A program made the translations under genes and the position numbers. A DNA stretch of 42,530 nt, from contig URBQ01000027.1 of NCBI GenBank assembly GCA_900546115.1, forward strand, positions 1 to 42,530. The letters are read 5' to 3'. Shown in pieces: positions 1-10,374 of the stretch; within the stretch, counting starts at the first letter, position 1, and every line of letters starts with the position of its first letter. Under the pieces are notes generated by a model that made no database searches, was not told where the DNA came from, and saw only the letters and a program-made list of their open reading frames with translations. The DNA is from an uncultured Collinsella sp. (GTDB lineage Bacteria; Actinomycetota; Coriobacteriia; Coriobacteriales; Coriobacteriaceae).

Positions 1-85
1 CCGTGGTGCCCGGGCTTTGGTAGCACATGTCCGGGTTGGTTTTGGAGGATGACCCCGCGCGGAGGCAAACCACAGGAGGTTTAAC

Positions 86-814
86 ATGGCTACCAAGATT
101 AATATCCGCACCCTGCTCGAGGCCGGCTGCCACTTCGGTCACCAGACCCGTCGCTGGAACCCCAAGATGAAGCCGTTCATCTTCGGTGAGCGCAACGGCA
201 TCTACATCCTCGACCTCAAGCAGACCATCCTCGACGCCGACCAGGCCTACACCTTCGTCAAGAACGTCGCCAAGGGTGGCAACGTGCTGTTCGTCGGCAC
301 CAAGAAGCAGGCTCAGGAGGCCGTCAAGAACGCTGCTGAGCGCGCTAATATGCCCTACATCAACCAGCGTTGGCTCGGCGGTATGCTGACCAACTTCGTC
401 ACCATCCGCTCCCGCATCAACCGCATGGAGGAGCTCGAGGCCATGGTCGAGGACGGCCGCATGGCAGTGCTCCCCAAGAAGGAGCAGGCTGTGCTCGGCA
501 AGGAGCTCACCAAGCTCCAGACCAACCTCGGTGGCGCCCGCGACATGAAGGGTCTGCCCCAGGCTCTCTTCGTCATCGACACTAAGCGCGAGGAGAACGC
601 CATCAAGGAGGCTCAGCGCCTGAACATCCCCGTCGTCGCTCTGATCGACACCAACTCCGATCCCGACGAGGTCGAGTACGGCATCCCCTGCAACGATGAC
701 GCTATCTCCGCTGTCACCCTTATGTGCGAGCTCATGGCTGACGCCTGCCTCGCTGGCTCCGGTAAGGAGCAGGTCTCCGAGGCCGAGATGGCCGCTGAGC
801 CCAAGGCCGAGTAA
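86..814 (+). CDS. rpsB: 30S ribosomal protein S2
   Basis: S2 of the small ribosomal subunit, 242 residues, needed for S1 docking and assembly of the 30S head. The N-terminus (LLEAGCHFGHQTRRWNPKM) and the central NQRWLGGMLTN motif are diagnostic of the family, and the length is normal. The ATG at 86 follows an AGGAGG Shine-Dalgarno at 75-80. A 45-base gap separates it from tsf, the usual bacterial partner, so the two are probably co-transcribed. The C-terminal tail is Ala/Glu rich, as is common in S2. The promoter probably lies upstream of the window. Confidence 0.98.
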   Translation: MATKINIRTLLEAGCHFGHQTRRWNPKMKPFIFGERNGIYILDLKQTILDADQAYTFVKNVAKGGNVLFVGTKKQAQEAVKNAAERANMPYINQRWLGGMLTNFVTIRSRINRMEELEAMVEDGRMAVLPKKEQAVLGKELTKLQTNLGGARDMKGLPQALFVIDTKREENAIKEAQRLNIPVVALIDTNSDPDEVEYGIPCNDDAISAVTLMCELMADACLAGSGKEQVSEAEMAAEPKAE

Positions 815-859
815 ATCAGTCTTAGTTAATTCTTTTTCATCTCTTTGAAAGGAACCACA

Positions 860-1729
860 ATGGCCCAGATTACCGCCGCTATGGTCAAGCAGCTCCGCGA
901 GATGACCGACTCCCCGATGATGGAGTGCAAGAAGGCTCTCGTCGAGGCTGACGGCGACATGGACGCCGCTGTCGACGTTCTGCGTAAGAACGGCCTTGCC
1001 AAGGCTGCCAAGAAGGCTGGCCGTGAGACCAACGAGGGCGCTGTCGCCGCGTTCGTCTCCGAGGATGGCAAGACCGGCGCTCTGCTCGAGCTCTCCTGCG
1101 AGACCGACTTCGTTGGCTCCAACGCCAAGTTCACCGGCTTTGCTTCTAAGGTCGCTGAGGTTGTCGCTACCACCGAGCCTGCTGACGTCGACGCTCTGCT
1201 CGAGAAGCCGATGGGCGAGGAGACCGTTTCCTCCGAGCTCACCGAGATGATTCACATCATGGGCGAGAACATGAAGATCTCCCGCTTCGCTGCCCGCAAG
1301 GCCGAGAACGGCGCGCTCGCTTCTTACATCCACATGGGTGGTAAGATCGGCGTCCTCGTCGAGTTCGCCTTCGAGAAGGCCGAGACCGCTCAGGCTGAGT
1401 CCTTCAAGACCTTCGCTCACGACGTTGCCCTTCAGGTTGCCGCCGTCGCCCCGATCTGCGCTACCCGCGATCAGGTTCCGGCCGAGACCGTCGAGCACGA
1501 GAAGCAGATCTACATGGCCCAGGCTGCCGAGTCCGGCAAGCCCGAGGCTATCCAGGAGAAGATGGCTGTTGGCCGTCTGGAGAAGTTCTACAAGCAGTCC
1601 GTGCTCACCGAGCAGGAGTTCATCAAGGACAGCTCCCTCACCATCAAGAAGTACGCTGAGCAGGTCTCCAAGGAGCTCGGCGACACCATTACCGTCGTTG
1701 CCTTTGACCGTCTGGTCCGTGGCGAGTAA
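860..1729 (+). CDS. tsf: Elongation factor Ts
   Basis: EF-Ts, the guanine-nucleotide exchange factor that regenerates EF-Tu-GTP; 290 residues. The N-terminal UBA-like segment (about 1-45, with MVKQLREMTDSPMMECKKAL) and the EF-Tu contact motif TDFV at residues 82-85 are visible. The ATG at 860 is preceded by AAAGGA at 848-853; an in-frame TTG at 845 lies before that Shine-Dalgarno and is unlikely to be used. It follows rpsB and is closed by a strong terminator at 1753-1787. Confidence 0.97.
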   Translation: MAQITAAMVKQLREMTDSPMMECKKALVEADGDMDAAVDVLRKNGLAKAAKKAGRETNEGAVAAFVSEDGKTGALLELSCETDFVGSNAKFTGFASKVAEVVATTEPADVDALLEKPMGEETVSSELTEMIHIMGENMKISRFAARKAENGALASYIHMGGKIGVLVEFAFEKAETAQAESFKTFAHDVALQVAAVAPICATRDQVPAETVEHEKQIYMAQAAESGKPEAIQEKMAVGRLEKFYKQSVLTEQEFIKDSSLTIKKYAEQVSKELGDTITVVAFDRLVRGE

Positions 1730-1752
1730 ATAAGCTCTTGTAGCTGGTAATG

Positions 1753-1787
1753 AGCAGGCTGTGGGTTTTACTCACAGCCTGCTTTTT
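1753..1787 (+). terminator. Rho-independent terminator after tsf
   Basis: AGCAGGCTGTG (1753-1763) pairs perfectly with CACAGCCTGCT (1773-1783), extended by two further pairs around a TTTTA loop and followed by TTTT. A second small hairpin, GGCTCT/AGAGCC at 1791-1806, lies just downstream and may reinforce it. It separates rpsB-tsf from the pyrH operon. Confidence 0.9.
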
Positions 1788-1846
1788 CATGGCTCTTATC
1801 AGAGCCTTTGATATCATATTGAGAGTCTAATTAAAGGAGGATCGCT

Positions 1847-2569
1847 TTGTCCGACATCCGATATAAACGAGTGCTTCTTAAGCTTTCTGGCGAAGCGCTG
1901 ATGGGCGACGGCCAATATGGCATCGACCCCAAGGTTACCGATCATCTTGCCAAGCAGGTCAAGGAGCTGCTCGCCGTTGGCCATGAGGTCGGCGTCGTTG
2001 TCGGCGGCGGCAATATTTTCCGCGGCATGGCAGGCGCTGCCGGTGGCATGGAGCGTGCTCAGGCCGACTACATGGGCATGCTCGCGACCGTTATGAACGC
2101 GCTCGCCCTGCAGGATGCTTTCGAGCATAACGACGTTCCCTGCCGTGTGATGAGCGCTATCCAGATGAACGAGATCTGCGAGCCCTATATTCGCCGTCGC
2201 GCCATCAACCACCTTTCCAAGGGCAACGTCGTTATTTTTGCCGCCGGTTCGGGCAATCCGTACTTTACGACCGACACCGCCGCGGCTCTTCGTGCGTGCG
2301 AGATCGGCGCCGAGATTCTGATTAAAGCCACCAAGGTTGACGGCATCTACGACAAGGATCCCGTCAAGTGCGCCGATGCCGTCCGTTTTGACAAGATTAC
2401 CTATCACGAGGTTCTCGTTCGCGGTCTGCAGGTTATGGATTCCACAGCTACGGCCCTGTGCCAGGATAACCGTATGCCTATTTTGGTCCTCAACATCGAT
2501 GGCGAGGACACCGTCAAGCGCGCGCTCGCGGGTGAGCCCGTCGGCACGCTCGTCTATCAGGAGGATTAA
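1847..2569 (+). CDS. pyrH: UMP kinase
   Basis: Bacterial uridylate kinase of the amino-acid-kinase fold (UMP + ATP to UDP + ADP), a hexameric enzyme normally feedback-controlled by UTP and GTP. The 240-residue protein begins with the LLKLSGEAL phosphate-binding segment and has VVGGGNIFRG at about residues 51-60; YFTTDTAAALRA and KATKVDGIYDKDP are characteristic of PyrH. The start is a TTG at 1847 behind a near-perfect AAAGGAGG at 1833-1840. It leads a tight run with frr and uppS, a conserved bacterial order. Confidence 0.97.
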   Translation: MSDIRYKRVLLKLSGEALMGDGQYGIDPKVTDHLAKQVKELLAVGHEVGVVVGGGNIFRGMAGAAGGMERAQADYMGMLATVMNALALQDAFEHNDVPCRVMSAIQMNEICEPYIRRRAINHLSKGNVVIFAAGSGNPYFTTDTAAALRACEIGAEILIKATKVDGIYDKDPVKCADAVRFDKITYHEVLVRGLQVMDSTATALCQDNRMPILVLNIDGEDTVKRALAGEPVGTLVYQED

Positions 2570-2571
2570 GC

Positions 2572-3108
2572 ATGGCAGAGAACATCACCGCCCATATGGA
2601 CAAGTCGCTCGAGTCCCTCAAGCATAACTTCTCCAAGGTCCGTACCGGTCGTGCCAACGCCAACATTCTGTCCGACATCACCGTCGATTATTACGGTGTC
2701 CCCACGCCGGTCACGCAGGTTGCCGCCGTCAAGACCCCCGAGGCTCACATGCTGCTCATCGAGCCGTGGGATAAGGCGCTCATCAATGCTATCGTCAAGG
2801 CCATCGGCGCTTCCGATCTGGGTATTACCCCCAACTCCGATGGCACCGTCGTTCGTCTTCCGTTCCCGGCTCCCACTGAGGAGCGCCGTCGCGAGCTCGT
2901 CAAGGAGTGCCGCGAGTACGCCGAGCAGGCCAAGGTGTCTATCCGTAACATCCGTCGCGACTTCAACAACAAGCTCGAGCGCGATGAGGAGCTCACCGAG
3001 GACGACGTACGTCGCGAGCAGGCCAAGGTCCAGAAGCATACCGATGAGTATGTTGCCAAGGTCGAGGAGCTTCTGAAGGAAAAAGAAGCCGAGGTCATGG
3101 AGATCTAA
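2572..3108 (+). CDS. frr: Ribosome recycling factor
   Basis: RRF splits post-termination ribosomes together with EF-G. The 178-residue protein has the family features: KVRTGRANANIL near the N-terminus, YYGVPTPVTQVA, and the C-terminal helical region with VSIRNIRRDFNNKL. It is a little shorter than the common 185 residues because of the N-terminus, with nothing essential missing. The ATG lies two bases after the pyrH stop; a Shine-Dalgarno (CAGGAGG) sits at the end of pyrH. Confidence 0.97.
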   Translation: MAENITAHMDKSLESLKHNFSKVRTGRANANILSDITVDYYGVPTPVTQVAAVKTPEAHMLLIEPWDKALINAIVKAIGASDLGITPNSDGTVVRLPFPAPTEERRRELVKECREYAEQAKVSIRNIRRDFNNKLERDEELTEDDVRREQAKVQKHTDEYVAKVEELLKEKEAEVMEI

Positions 3109-3109
3109 G

Positions 3110-3904
3110 GTGCAATACGACGAGCATAAACTGGTCGAGTACTTTGCCGACGCCCCTGCGGGCGTCGGTTTTTCCGACCTTGACCTCAATAACATTCCGC
3201 ACCATATCTCGTGCATCATGGACGGCAACGGTCGTTGGGCCACGTCGCGCGGTCTTGCACGCACCGAGGGCCACAAGGCGGGTATCGTCTCGCTGCGCGA
3301 GATCATTACCGCCTGCGTGCGCCTGGGCGTCGACGTGCTTTCGGCCTATGCATTTTCGACCGAAAACTGGAATCGACCGCAGCACGAAGTCAACGTTCTG
3401 ATGCACCTGTTTGCCAAGACGTTTATCGACGAGCTGCCGCTTCTGAAGCGCGAAAATGTGCGCGTAGTCTTTTTGGGTGACATTTCCGCGCTGCCCAAGA
3501 AGACTCGCGATGTCTTTGAGCGCGGTCTTGCCGAGTGCGCCGATCACACCGGTATGACGCTGGCGCTTGCCGTCAACTACGGCGCGCGTGCCGAGATTAC
3601 CCGCGCTGTCCGTCAGATCGCATCCGACGCTGCCGCCGGTAAGATCGATCCTGCCGCAATTGATGACGACATGGTGGCTTCCCACCTCTATACCGCCGGT
3701 CTTCCCGATCCCGAACTTGTGATTCGCACCTCTGGTGAGCTGCGCCTTTCGAACTATCTGCTGTGGCAGGTGGCTTATTCCGAATTCTACGTCACCGATA
3801 CCTATTGGCCCGACTTTGATCGTTGGGGCCTTGTCGACGCCATTTTGGCCTATCAGGGCCGTGACCGTAGGTTTGGTGGACTGAGCAAGACCGAGGAGGC
3901 TTAA
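3110..3904 (+). CDS. uppS: Isoprenyl transferase (undecaprenyl diphosphate synthase)
   Basis: Cis-prenyltransferase that elongates farnesyl diphosphate with isopentenyl diphosphate to the C55 carrier lipid used for peptidoglycan and glycan export. The catalytic segment MDGNGRWA is at residues 37-44 (Asp38) and the conserved RTSGELRLSNYLLWQ motif lies near the C-terminus. The start is a GTG one base after the frr stop. The N-terminal ~30 residues before the motif are slightly longer than in E. coli. The neighbours cdsA, dxr and ispG supply lipid and isoprenoid precursors. Confidence 0.95.
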   Translation: MQYDEHKLVEYFADAPAGVGFSDLDLNNIPHHISCIMDGNGRWATSRGLARTEGHKAGIVSLREIITACVRLGVDVLSAYAFSTENWNRPQHEVNVLMHLFAKTFIDELPLLKRENVRVVFLGDISALPKKTRDVFERGLAECADHTGMTLALAVNYGARAEITRAVRQIASDAAAGKIDPAAIDDDMVASHLYTAGLPDPELVIRTSGELRLSNYLLWQVAYSEFYVTDTYWPDFDRWGLVDAILAYQGRDRRFGGLSKTEEA

Positions 3905-3906
3905 TC

Positions 3907-4806
3907 GTGTCCGATCGTCCCAAGGCATCTGCTCCCAAGACGCCTGCGCGCAAAGCTGCCACTGCGGGAGCGCCTGCAGCGAAGAGCGGCACCGGTTCGT
4001 GGCTGGCGGGCTTTATTACCCGTGCCGCCGCCGGTATCGTCTACGCCGTTGTCTTTATCCTGTGCCTGGTTTTGGGTATCGTGCCCACGGCCATCTTTGT
4101 TTCTGTCATGAGCGGTCTGTGCTGCTATGAGTTTTTCCGTATGACAAGGCTCGATGGCAAGATGGCTAACGAGCGCATGGGTATCGCTGCCGCCGTACTC
4201 TTTCCGCTGTCGGCGTTGGGCGATTCGATGTTGCTGAATGCCCTGCTTTTTGCCCTGATGCTCGCTGTGGGCATTTGGTATGTCTGGTCGCCGCGTACCC
4301 GCATCTCTGATGTGGCAGTGACGCTCATGGGTCCCATCTACACTGGCTTTATGCTGTCGGCTATCGTGCTGCTGCGCGATGCCGTGCCCGGTTTTGCCGG
4401 TGCCCTGCTTTCAGTGGGCGTTTGCGCGTCCCTTTGGGTCTCCGATTCGTTTGCCTACATCGTGGGCAGCCGTATCGGCAAGCACAAGATGGTTCCCAAG
4501 ATTTCTCCCAAAAAGAGCTGGGAGGGGTTTGTCGGCGGCATCCTGGGCTCGGTTTTGATTTGGCTCATCCTGTGGGCGACGCACTTCTACAAGCTCAGCC
4601 TGCCCTATGCGCTGCTGTGCGGCGTGGTTGTGTCCATTCTGGGCGTTATCGGCGACCTTATCGAGTCGCGCATCAAGCGCGGTGTGGGCGTCAAGGATTC
4701 CGGCAACCTTATCCCGGGCCACGGCGGAATGCTCGATCGTAGCGATTCGCTTATCTTCGGCTGCATCACCGCGCAGCTGTTGCTGATGATCGGAGGCGTG
4801 CTGTAA
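3907..4806 (+). CDS. cdsA: Phosphatidate cytidylyltransferase (CDP-diglyceride synthase)
   Basis: Integral membrane enzyme making CDP-diacylglycerol from phosphatidate and CTP, the branch point of phospholipid synthesis. The 299-residue protein has several hydrophobic helices and the C-terminal CDS signature (SRIKRGVGVKDSGNLIPGHG followed by GMLDRSDS). About 35 Ala/Pro/Lys-rich residues precede the first helix. The GTG start at 3907 sits two bases after uppS; its TAA shares one base with the dxr ATG, implying translational coupling. Confidence 0.94.
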   Translation: MSDRPKASAPKTPARKAATAGAPAAKSGTGSWLAGFITRAAAGIVYAVVFILCLVLGIVPTAIFVSVMSGLCCYEFFRMTRLDGKMANERMGIAAAVLFPLSALGDSMLLNALLFALMLAVGIWYVWSPRTRISDVAVTLMGPIYTGFMLSAIVLLRDAVPGFAGALLSVGVCASLWVSDSFAYIVGSRIGKHKMVPKISPKKSWEGFVGGILGSVLIWLILWATHFYKLSLPYALLCGVVVSILGVIGDLIESRIKRGVGVKDSGNLIPGHGGMLDRSDSLIFGCITAQLLLMIGGVL

Positions 4807-5993
4807 TGTCCTTCCAGACGACGTATGGCCCCGATGGACGCCTTCGCGTTGCCATCCTGGGTTGTACGGGCTCTATCGGCACCCAGGCGCTCGATGTGTG
4901 CCGCCAGCATGCCGATCGCCTGCAGGTGACGGCGCTGTCCGTTAACTCCAGTACCTCCGAGCTCGTTGCCGCTGCCCGCGAGTTCTCGGTTCCGGCGGTT
5001 GCCGTGGCCGATGTCGATCATGGCGATGACGCCGTGCTGCAGGAGTTGCCCGAGGGAACGAAGCTCGGCGTTGGCGCGCAGGCGGTTTGCGAGCTCGCGC
5101 GTCGCGACGATGTCGACTGCGTGCTCGTCGCTATTGTGGGCGCCGCCGGTCTCGAGGCGAGCCATGCGGCCTTGACCTCGAATAAGCGCCTTGCCCTTGC
5201 CAACAAGGAGTCCCTCGTCGTCGGTGGCGACTTGCTTATGCCGTTGGCACAACCGGGCCAGCTTATTCCGGTCGACTCTGAGCATTCCGCCATCTACCAG
5301 TGCTATCTGGGGGAGAACCCGCGCGAGGCCCACTGCATTTGGCTCACCTGCTCGGGCGGTCCGTTCTTTGGCCGCACGCGCGACGAGCTCGATCGCGTGA
5401 CGCGTGCCGATGCCCTCGCGCATCCCACGTGGGCCATGGGTGCCAAGATCACCATTGACTCCGCCACCCTCATGAACAAGGGCCTGGAGCGCATTGAGGC
5501 CATGCATCTGTTTAACTGCGACCTCGATTTCATTAACGTGGTCGTGCAGCGTCAGTCCAAGATTCACTCTATGGTCGAGTTCGCCGACGGCTCCGTGATG
5601 GCGCATCTCGGTGCATCCGACATGCGTATTCCCATCCAGTTCGCGTTCTCGTATCCCGAGCGTTGGGATACCCCGGCGCCTCGTATCGATTTCCGCGAGC
5701 TGGGGCAGCTCACGTTTGATGCTGCCGACATGGATACCTTCCGCTGTCTGGCGCTGGCCGAGCGTGCCGGCAAGACGGGTGGCACCATGCCGTGCGTGCT
5801 CAATGCCGCCAACGAGGTTGCCGTCGATGCCTTCCTGCACGATGGCTGCAGCTTTACCGATATCGATCGCATTGTGGAATCCTGCATGGACGCCCACGAT
5901 ATGCAGGCGGTCGATTCGTTTGAGCAGCTTCGCGACATCGATGCGTGGGCGCGTGAAAAGGCTGCGCAGGTGCTCGCCGCAACCCGTTCCTAA
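4806..5993 (+). CDS. dxr: 1-deoxy-D-xylulose 5-phosphate reductoisomerase
   Basis: First committed enzyme of the methylerythritol phosphate pathway, NADPH- and divalent-metal-dependent and the target of fosmidomycin. The 395-residue protein shows the nucleotide-binding GCTGSIG at 19-25, NKESLVVGG, and the active-site stretches SGGPF and AKITIDSATLMNKGLE. It overlaps cdsA by one base (TAATG). ispG of the same pathway is two genes downstream. The order uppS-cdsA-dxr-rseP-ispG-proS is widespread in bacteria. Confidence 0.96.
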   Translation: MSFQTTYGPDGRLRVAILGCTGSIGTQALDVCRQHADRLQVTALSVNSSTSELVAAAREFSVPAVAVADVDHGDDAVLQELPEGTKLGVGAQAVCELARRDDVDCVLVAIVGAAGLEASHAALTSNKRLALANKESLVVGGDLLMPLAQPGQLIPVDSEHSAIYQCYLGENPREAHCIWLTCSGGPFFGRTRDELDRVTRADALAHPTWAMGAKITIDSATLMNKGLERIEAMHLFNCDLDFINVVVQRQSKIHSMVEFADGSVMAHLGASDMRIPIQFAFSYPERWDTPAPRIDFRELGQLTFDAADMDTFRCLALAERAGKTGGTMPCVLNAANEVAVDAFLHDGCSFTDIDRIVESCMDAHDMQAVDSFEQLRDIDAWAREKAAQVLAATRS

Positions 5994-6017
5994 CCCATAA
6001 GGATTGCTTTTCGTTTT

Positions 6018-7379
6018 ATGGATACTGTTCTGAGCGTTCTCTCATCGGTCTTTTGGGGCCTGCTGATGCTTTCCGTCCTCGTGTTTTTGCACGAGGGCGG
6101 CCACTTTTTGGCGGCGCGTGCCTGCGGCGTCCGTGTGACCGAGTTCTTTTTGGGTCTGCCGTGCCGCTTTGACATCCATTACACGTCGCGTCGCATTGGA
6201 ACCAAGTTTGGCGTGACCCCGCTGCTGCTGGGTGGCTACGCTGCCATCTGCGGTATGGATCCGACCGATGTTTCGTGCGCCGATCGCGTGCTCGCGGCTA
6301 TCTATCGTCATGGTCGCGTGACCGTGGCCGACCTTGCTGTCGAGCTCGAACTTTCCGAGGAGGATGTGCTCGAGGCATGCGCCCTTTTGCTGGGCTGGGG
6401 CTCCATCGCGCCCTGGTATGAGGAAGGGGAGAAGCCCTCGCCGAGCTACTATCCCACCAAATATCAGACGTTGCCACGAGACACGGCAGGCTATACCACC
6501 TTTGATGGTCGCCGTTTCGATCGCGAACATGCGACTGCCGAGGGCGATGTGTGGGAGCTGCCGTGCGGCGAGGCCGAGTTCCTTGCGCAAGAACGCTCGC
6601 ACACCTATCTTGGCCAAGGCTTTCTCAAGCGCGCCTTTATGCTGCTCGCAGGCATTATCGTCAATATCTTGACGGGTTTTTTGCTCCTTATGAGCATCTA
6701 TTCCATTGCGGGTGTCACCGTGCCGATGGATACCAACGTGATCGGTCAGGTTGACGAGGGATCTATTGCCGCCAAGGCGGGTATCGAGGCCGGTGATGCG
6801 ATCCTTTCGGTTGACGGTGTCTCATGTTCTACTTGGATGGATGTCTACGATGCCATCGGCAAGGCTGCCGGTAAGGACGATATCGCCATCGAGTACGAGC
6901 GTGACGGCAAGCAGCATTCGACCACGGTTGCGCTCAAAGAGGACGAGCGCCTAGGTGTGTATGCCTCTACGCAGGTGGTCCGTTTAGACCCCATCACGTC
7001 GGCTCGCCTGTCGTTCTCCTATGTCGTGCAGACAGCGGAGGGCGTGATGCGCCTGCTCCAGCCGCAGCATACGATGGAGATTCTCGATCAGTCCTCTTCG
7101 ATCGTGGGTATTAGCGTTATGTCCTCACAGGCTGCTGCTGCCGGCCCTGCCGCGTTCCTTTCGTTTGCCGCCCTCATTTCGTTCTCGCTTGGCTTTATGA
7201 ACCTGCTGCCCATCCCGCCACTCGATGGCGGCAAGCTAGTCATCGAGATCATTCAGAAGATTGCGGGCCGCGAGCTTCCGCTCAAGGTCCAGACGATTGT
7301 GAGCTATGTGGGCATCGCGCTCTTTGCGCTGCTGTTTGTCTATATGCTTCGTTCCGACATCCTTCGATTTATTCTGTAG
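6018..7379 (+). CDS. rseP: RseP-type M50 site-2 metalloprotease with winged-helix-like insertion
   Basis: Membrane zinc protease of the S2P family that cleaves substrates such as anti-sigma factors within the membrane. The active site HEGGH is at residues 25-29 in the first helix; the third ligand motif NLLPIPPLDGG is at about 395-405; a PDZ domain spans roughly 240-310. The segment between GGYAAICGM (72-80) and the second membrane helix (about 205-227) is about 120 residues. It contains a helix-turn-helix-like stretch (86-132, DRVLAAIYRHGRVTVADLAV onward) that most RseP proteins lack. The ATG at 6018 lies 24 bases after dxr. Its substrate cannot be read from this context. Confidence 0.9.
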   Translation: MDTVLSVLSSVFWGLLMLSVLVFLHEGGHFLAARACGVRVTEFFLGLPCRFDIHYTSRRIGTKFGVTPLLLGGYAAICGMDPTDVSCADRVLAAIYRHGRVTVADLAVELELSEEDVLEACALLLGWGSIAPWYEEGEKPSPSYYPTKYQTLPRDTAGYTTFDGRRFDREHATAEGDVWELPCGEAEFLAQERSHTYLGQGFLKRAFMLLAGIIVNILTGFLLLMSIYSIAGVTVPMDTNVIGQVDEGSIAAKAGIEAGDAILSVDGVSCSTWMDVYDAIGKAAGKDDIAIEYERDGKQHSTTVALKEDERLGVYASTQVVRLDPITSARLSFSYVVQTAEGVMRLLQPQHTMEILDQSSSIVGISVMSSQAAAAGPAAFLSFAALISFSLGFMNLLPIPPLDGGKLVIEIIQKIAGRELPLKVQTIVSYVGIALFALLFVYMLRSDILRFIL

Positions 7380-7392
7380 GGGAGTGTTTGGA

Positions 7393-8475
7393 TTGTCTTT
7401 ATCCCATCCTTTGCCTCGCGAGCTGACGCGCTCCGTGCATGTGGGCGGCGTGCAGATCGGTGGCGGCGCGCCGGTGGTGGTCCAATCTATGACCTGCACC
7501 GATACCGCTGATGCCCAGGCAACGCTTGCGCAAGTGTGCGCGTTGGCGCAGGCTGGCTGCGATATCGTGCGCGTGAGCGTGCCCTCCGAGGCCGCGCTTG
7601 AGGGCTTCCGCACCATCTGTGCCGAGTCTCCGGTGCCGATTGTCGCCGATATCCACTTTAACCATAAGCTCGCCATTGGTGCCGTTGAGGCCGGTGCCGC
7701 CAAGCTGCGCATCAATCCCGGCAATATCGGCGATTGGGCCAAGGTTGACGCGGTGATCGATGCTGCGGGTGCCGCGGGCTGTGCGATTCGCATTGGCGTG
7801 AACGCGGGCTCGCTTGAGCAAGATATTGCCGAGCGCGACGACCTCACGCAGCCCGAAAAGCTCGTGATGTCGAGCGAGCGCTTCGTCAAGCACTTTGAGG
7901 ATCGCGGCTTTACGAGCATTGTGCTTTCGGCCAAGGCCCATAGCGTGCAAACGACGCTCGATACCTATCGAGCCCTGTCACGTGAGATTCCCCACGTTCC
8001 GCTTCACCTGGGCGTGACGGAGGCGGGGACCAAGCTTCAGGGCACCATCAAGAGCTCTGTAGGCTTGGGTATCTTGCTTTCCGAAGGCATCGGCGACACC
8101 ATGCGTGTGTCGCTCACGGCCGATCCGGTTGAGGAGCCGCCGGTCGCCTGGGGAATTCTACAGTCGCTGGGCCTGCGTCGCCGTGGTCCCGAGATTGTCT
8201 CGTGCCCCACGTGCGCCCGCTGCCAGGTTAACCTCATTCCCATCGCCGAGGAGGTCACCGAGCGGCTTAAGAACTATTCCGCGCCGCTTTCGATTGCCGT
8301 CATGGGATGTGCCGTTAATGGCCCCGGTGAGGCTTCTGATGCCGACCTGGGCGTTGCTTGCGGACGTGGTCAGGCCTTGCTCTTTTCGCATGGCCAGATC
8401 ATTGGTAAAGTAGCTGAGGACCAAATTGTCGACGCGCTTATGGCAGAGGTCGACAAGCTTATTGAGGAGAAATAA
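7393..8475 (+). CDS. ispG: 4-hydroxy-3-methylbut-2-enyl diphosphate synthase (flavodoxin/ferredoxin)
   Basis: Penultimate enzyme of the MEP isoprenoid pathway, a [4Fe-4S] protein that reduces and opens MEcPP to HMBPP. It has 360 residues, beginning MSLSHPLPRELTRSVHVGGV. Cluster ligands are Cys271 and Cys274 (SCPTCARC) and Cys306 (MGCAVNGPGE, which also supplies the conserved Glu). The TTG at 7393 is chosen because AGGGGAG at 7378-7384 is correctly spaced; a GTG at 7384 overlaps that site, and earlier starts lie inside rseP. The oxygen-sensitive cluster suits an anaerobe. Confidence 0.95.
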   Translation: MSLSHPLPRELTRSVHVGGVQIGGGAPVVVQSMTCTDTADAQATLAQVCALAQAGCDIVRVSVPSEAALEGFRTICAESPVPIVADIHFNHKLAIGAVEAGAAKLRINPGNIGDWAKVDAVIDAAGAAGCAIRIGVNAGSLEQDIAERDDLTQPEKLVMSSERFVKHFEDRGFTSIVLSAKAHSVQTTLDTYRALSREIPHVPLHLGVTEAGTKLQGTIKSSVGLGILLSEGIGDTMRVSLTADPVEEPPVAWGILQSLGLRRRGPEIVSCPTCARCQVNLIPIAEEVTERLKNYSAPLSIAVMGCAVNGPGEASDADLGVACGRGQALLFSHGQIIGKVAEDQIVDALMAEVDKLIEEK

Positions 8476-10197
<1,722 letters not shown>

Positions 10198-10227
10198 TCG
10201 ACGATTTCGCTTGTAGTTCGATATACG

Positions 10228-10276
10228 GGACGGCCCCACATTTCTCCAGATCGGGGAGATGTGGGGCCGTCCTTTT
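10228..10276 (+). terminator. Rho-independent terminator after proS
   Basis: A 14-bp perfect stem (10228-10241 with 10259-10272) plus an inner CTCC/GGAG stem is followed by TTTT at 10273-10276. Confidence 0.9.
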
Positions 10277-10305
10277 ATCTTGTGGCATCCTCGATATCTA
10301 AAAGG

Positions 10306-10339
10306 AAAACCCCACAGCCCATATGAGCTGCGGGGTTTT
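10306..10339. terminator. Bidirectional terminator between proS and the phosphotransferase gene
   Basis: AAAACCCC (10306-10313) pairs with GGGGTTTT (10332-10339), with an inner CAGC/GCTG stem. It has a T tract on both strands, so it can end transcription from proS on + and from the phosphotransferase gene (ending at 10375) on -. Confidence 0.85.
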
Positions 10340-10374
10340 CTTGTGCCTCCGATGCGAAATAAATCGCTCAGATA

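Noticed and set aside
1..85. Possible structured ribosomal-protein leader before rpsB (CCCGG/CCGGG pairing)
   Set aside because: Only a five-base stem is visible and the upstream part is cut off by the window edge; there is not enough to call a regulatory RNA.
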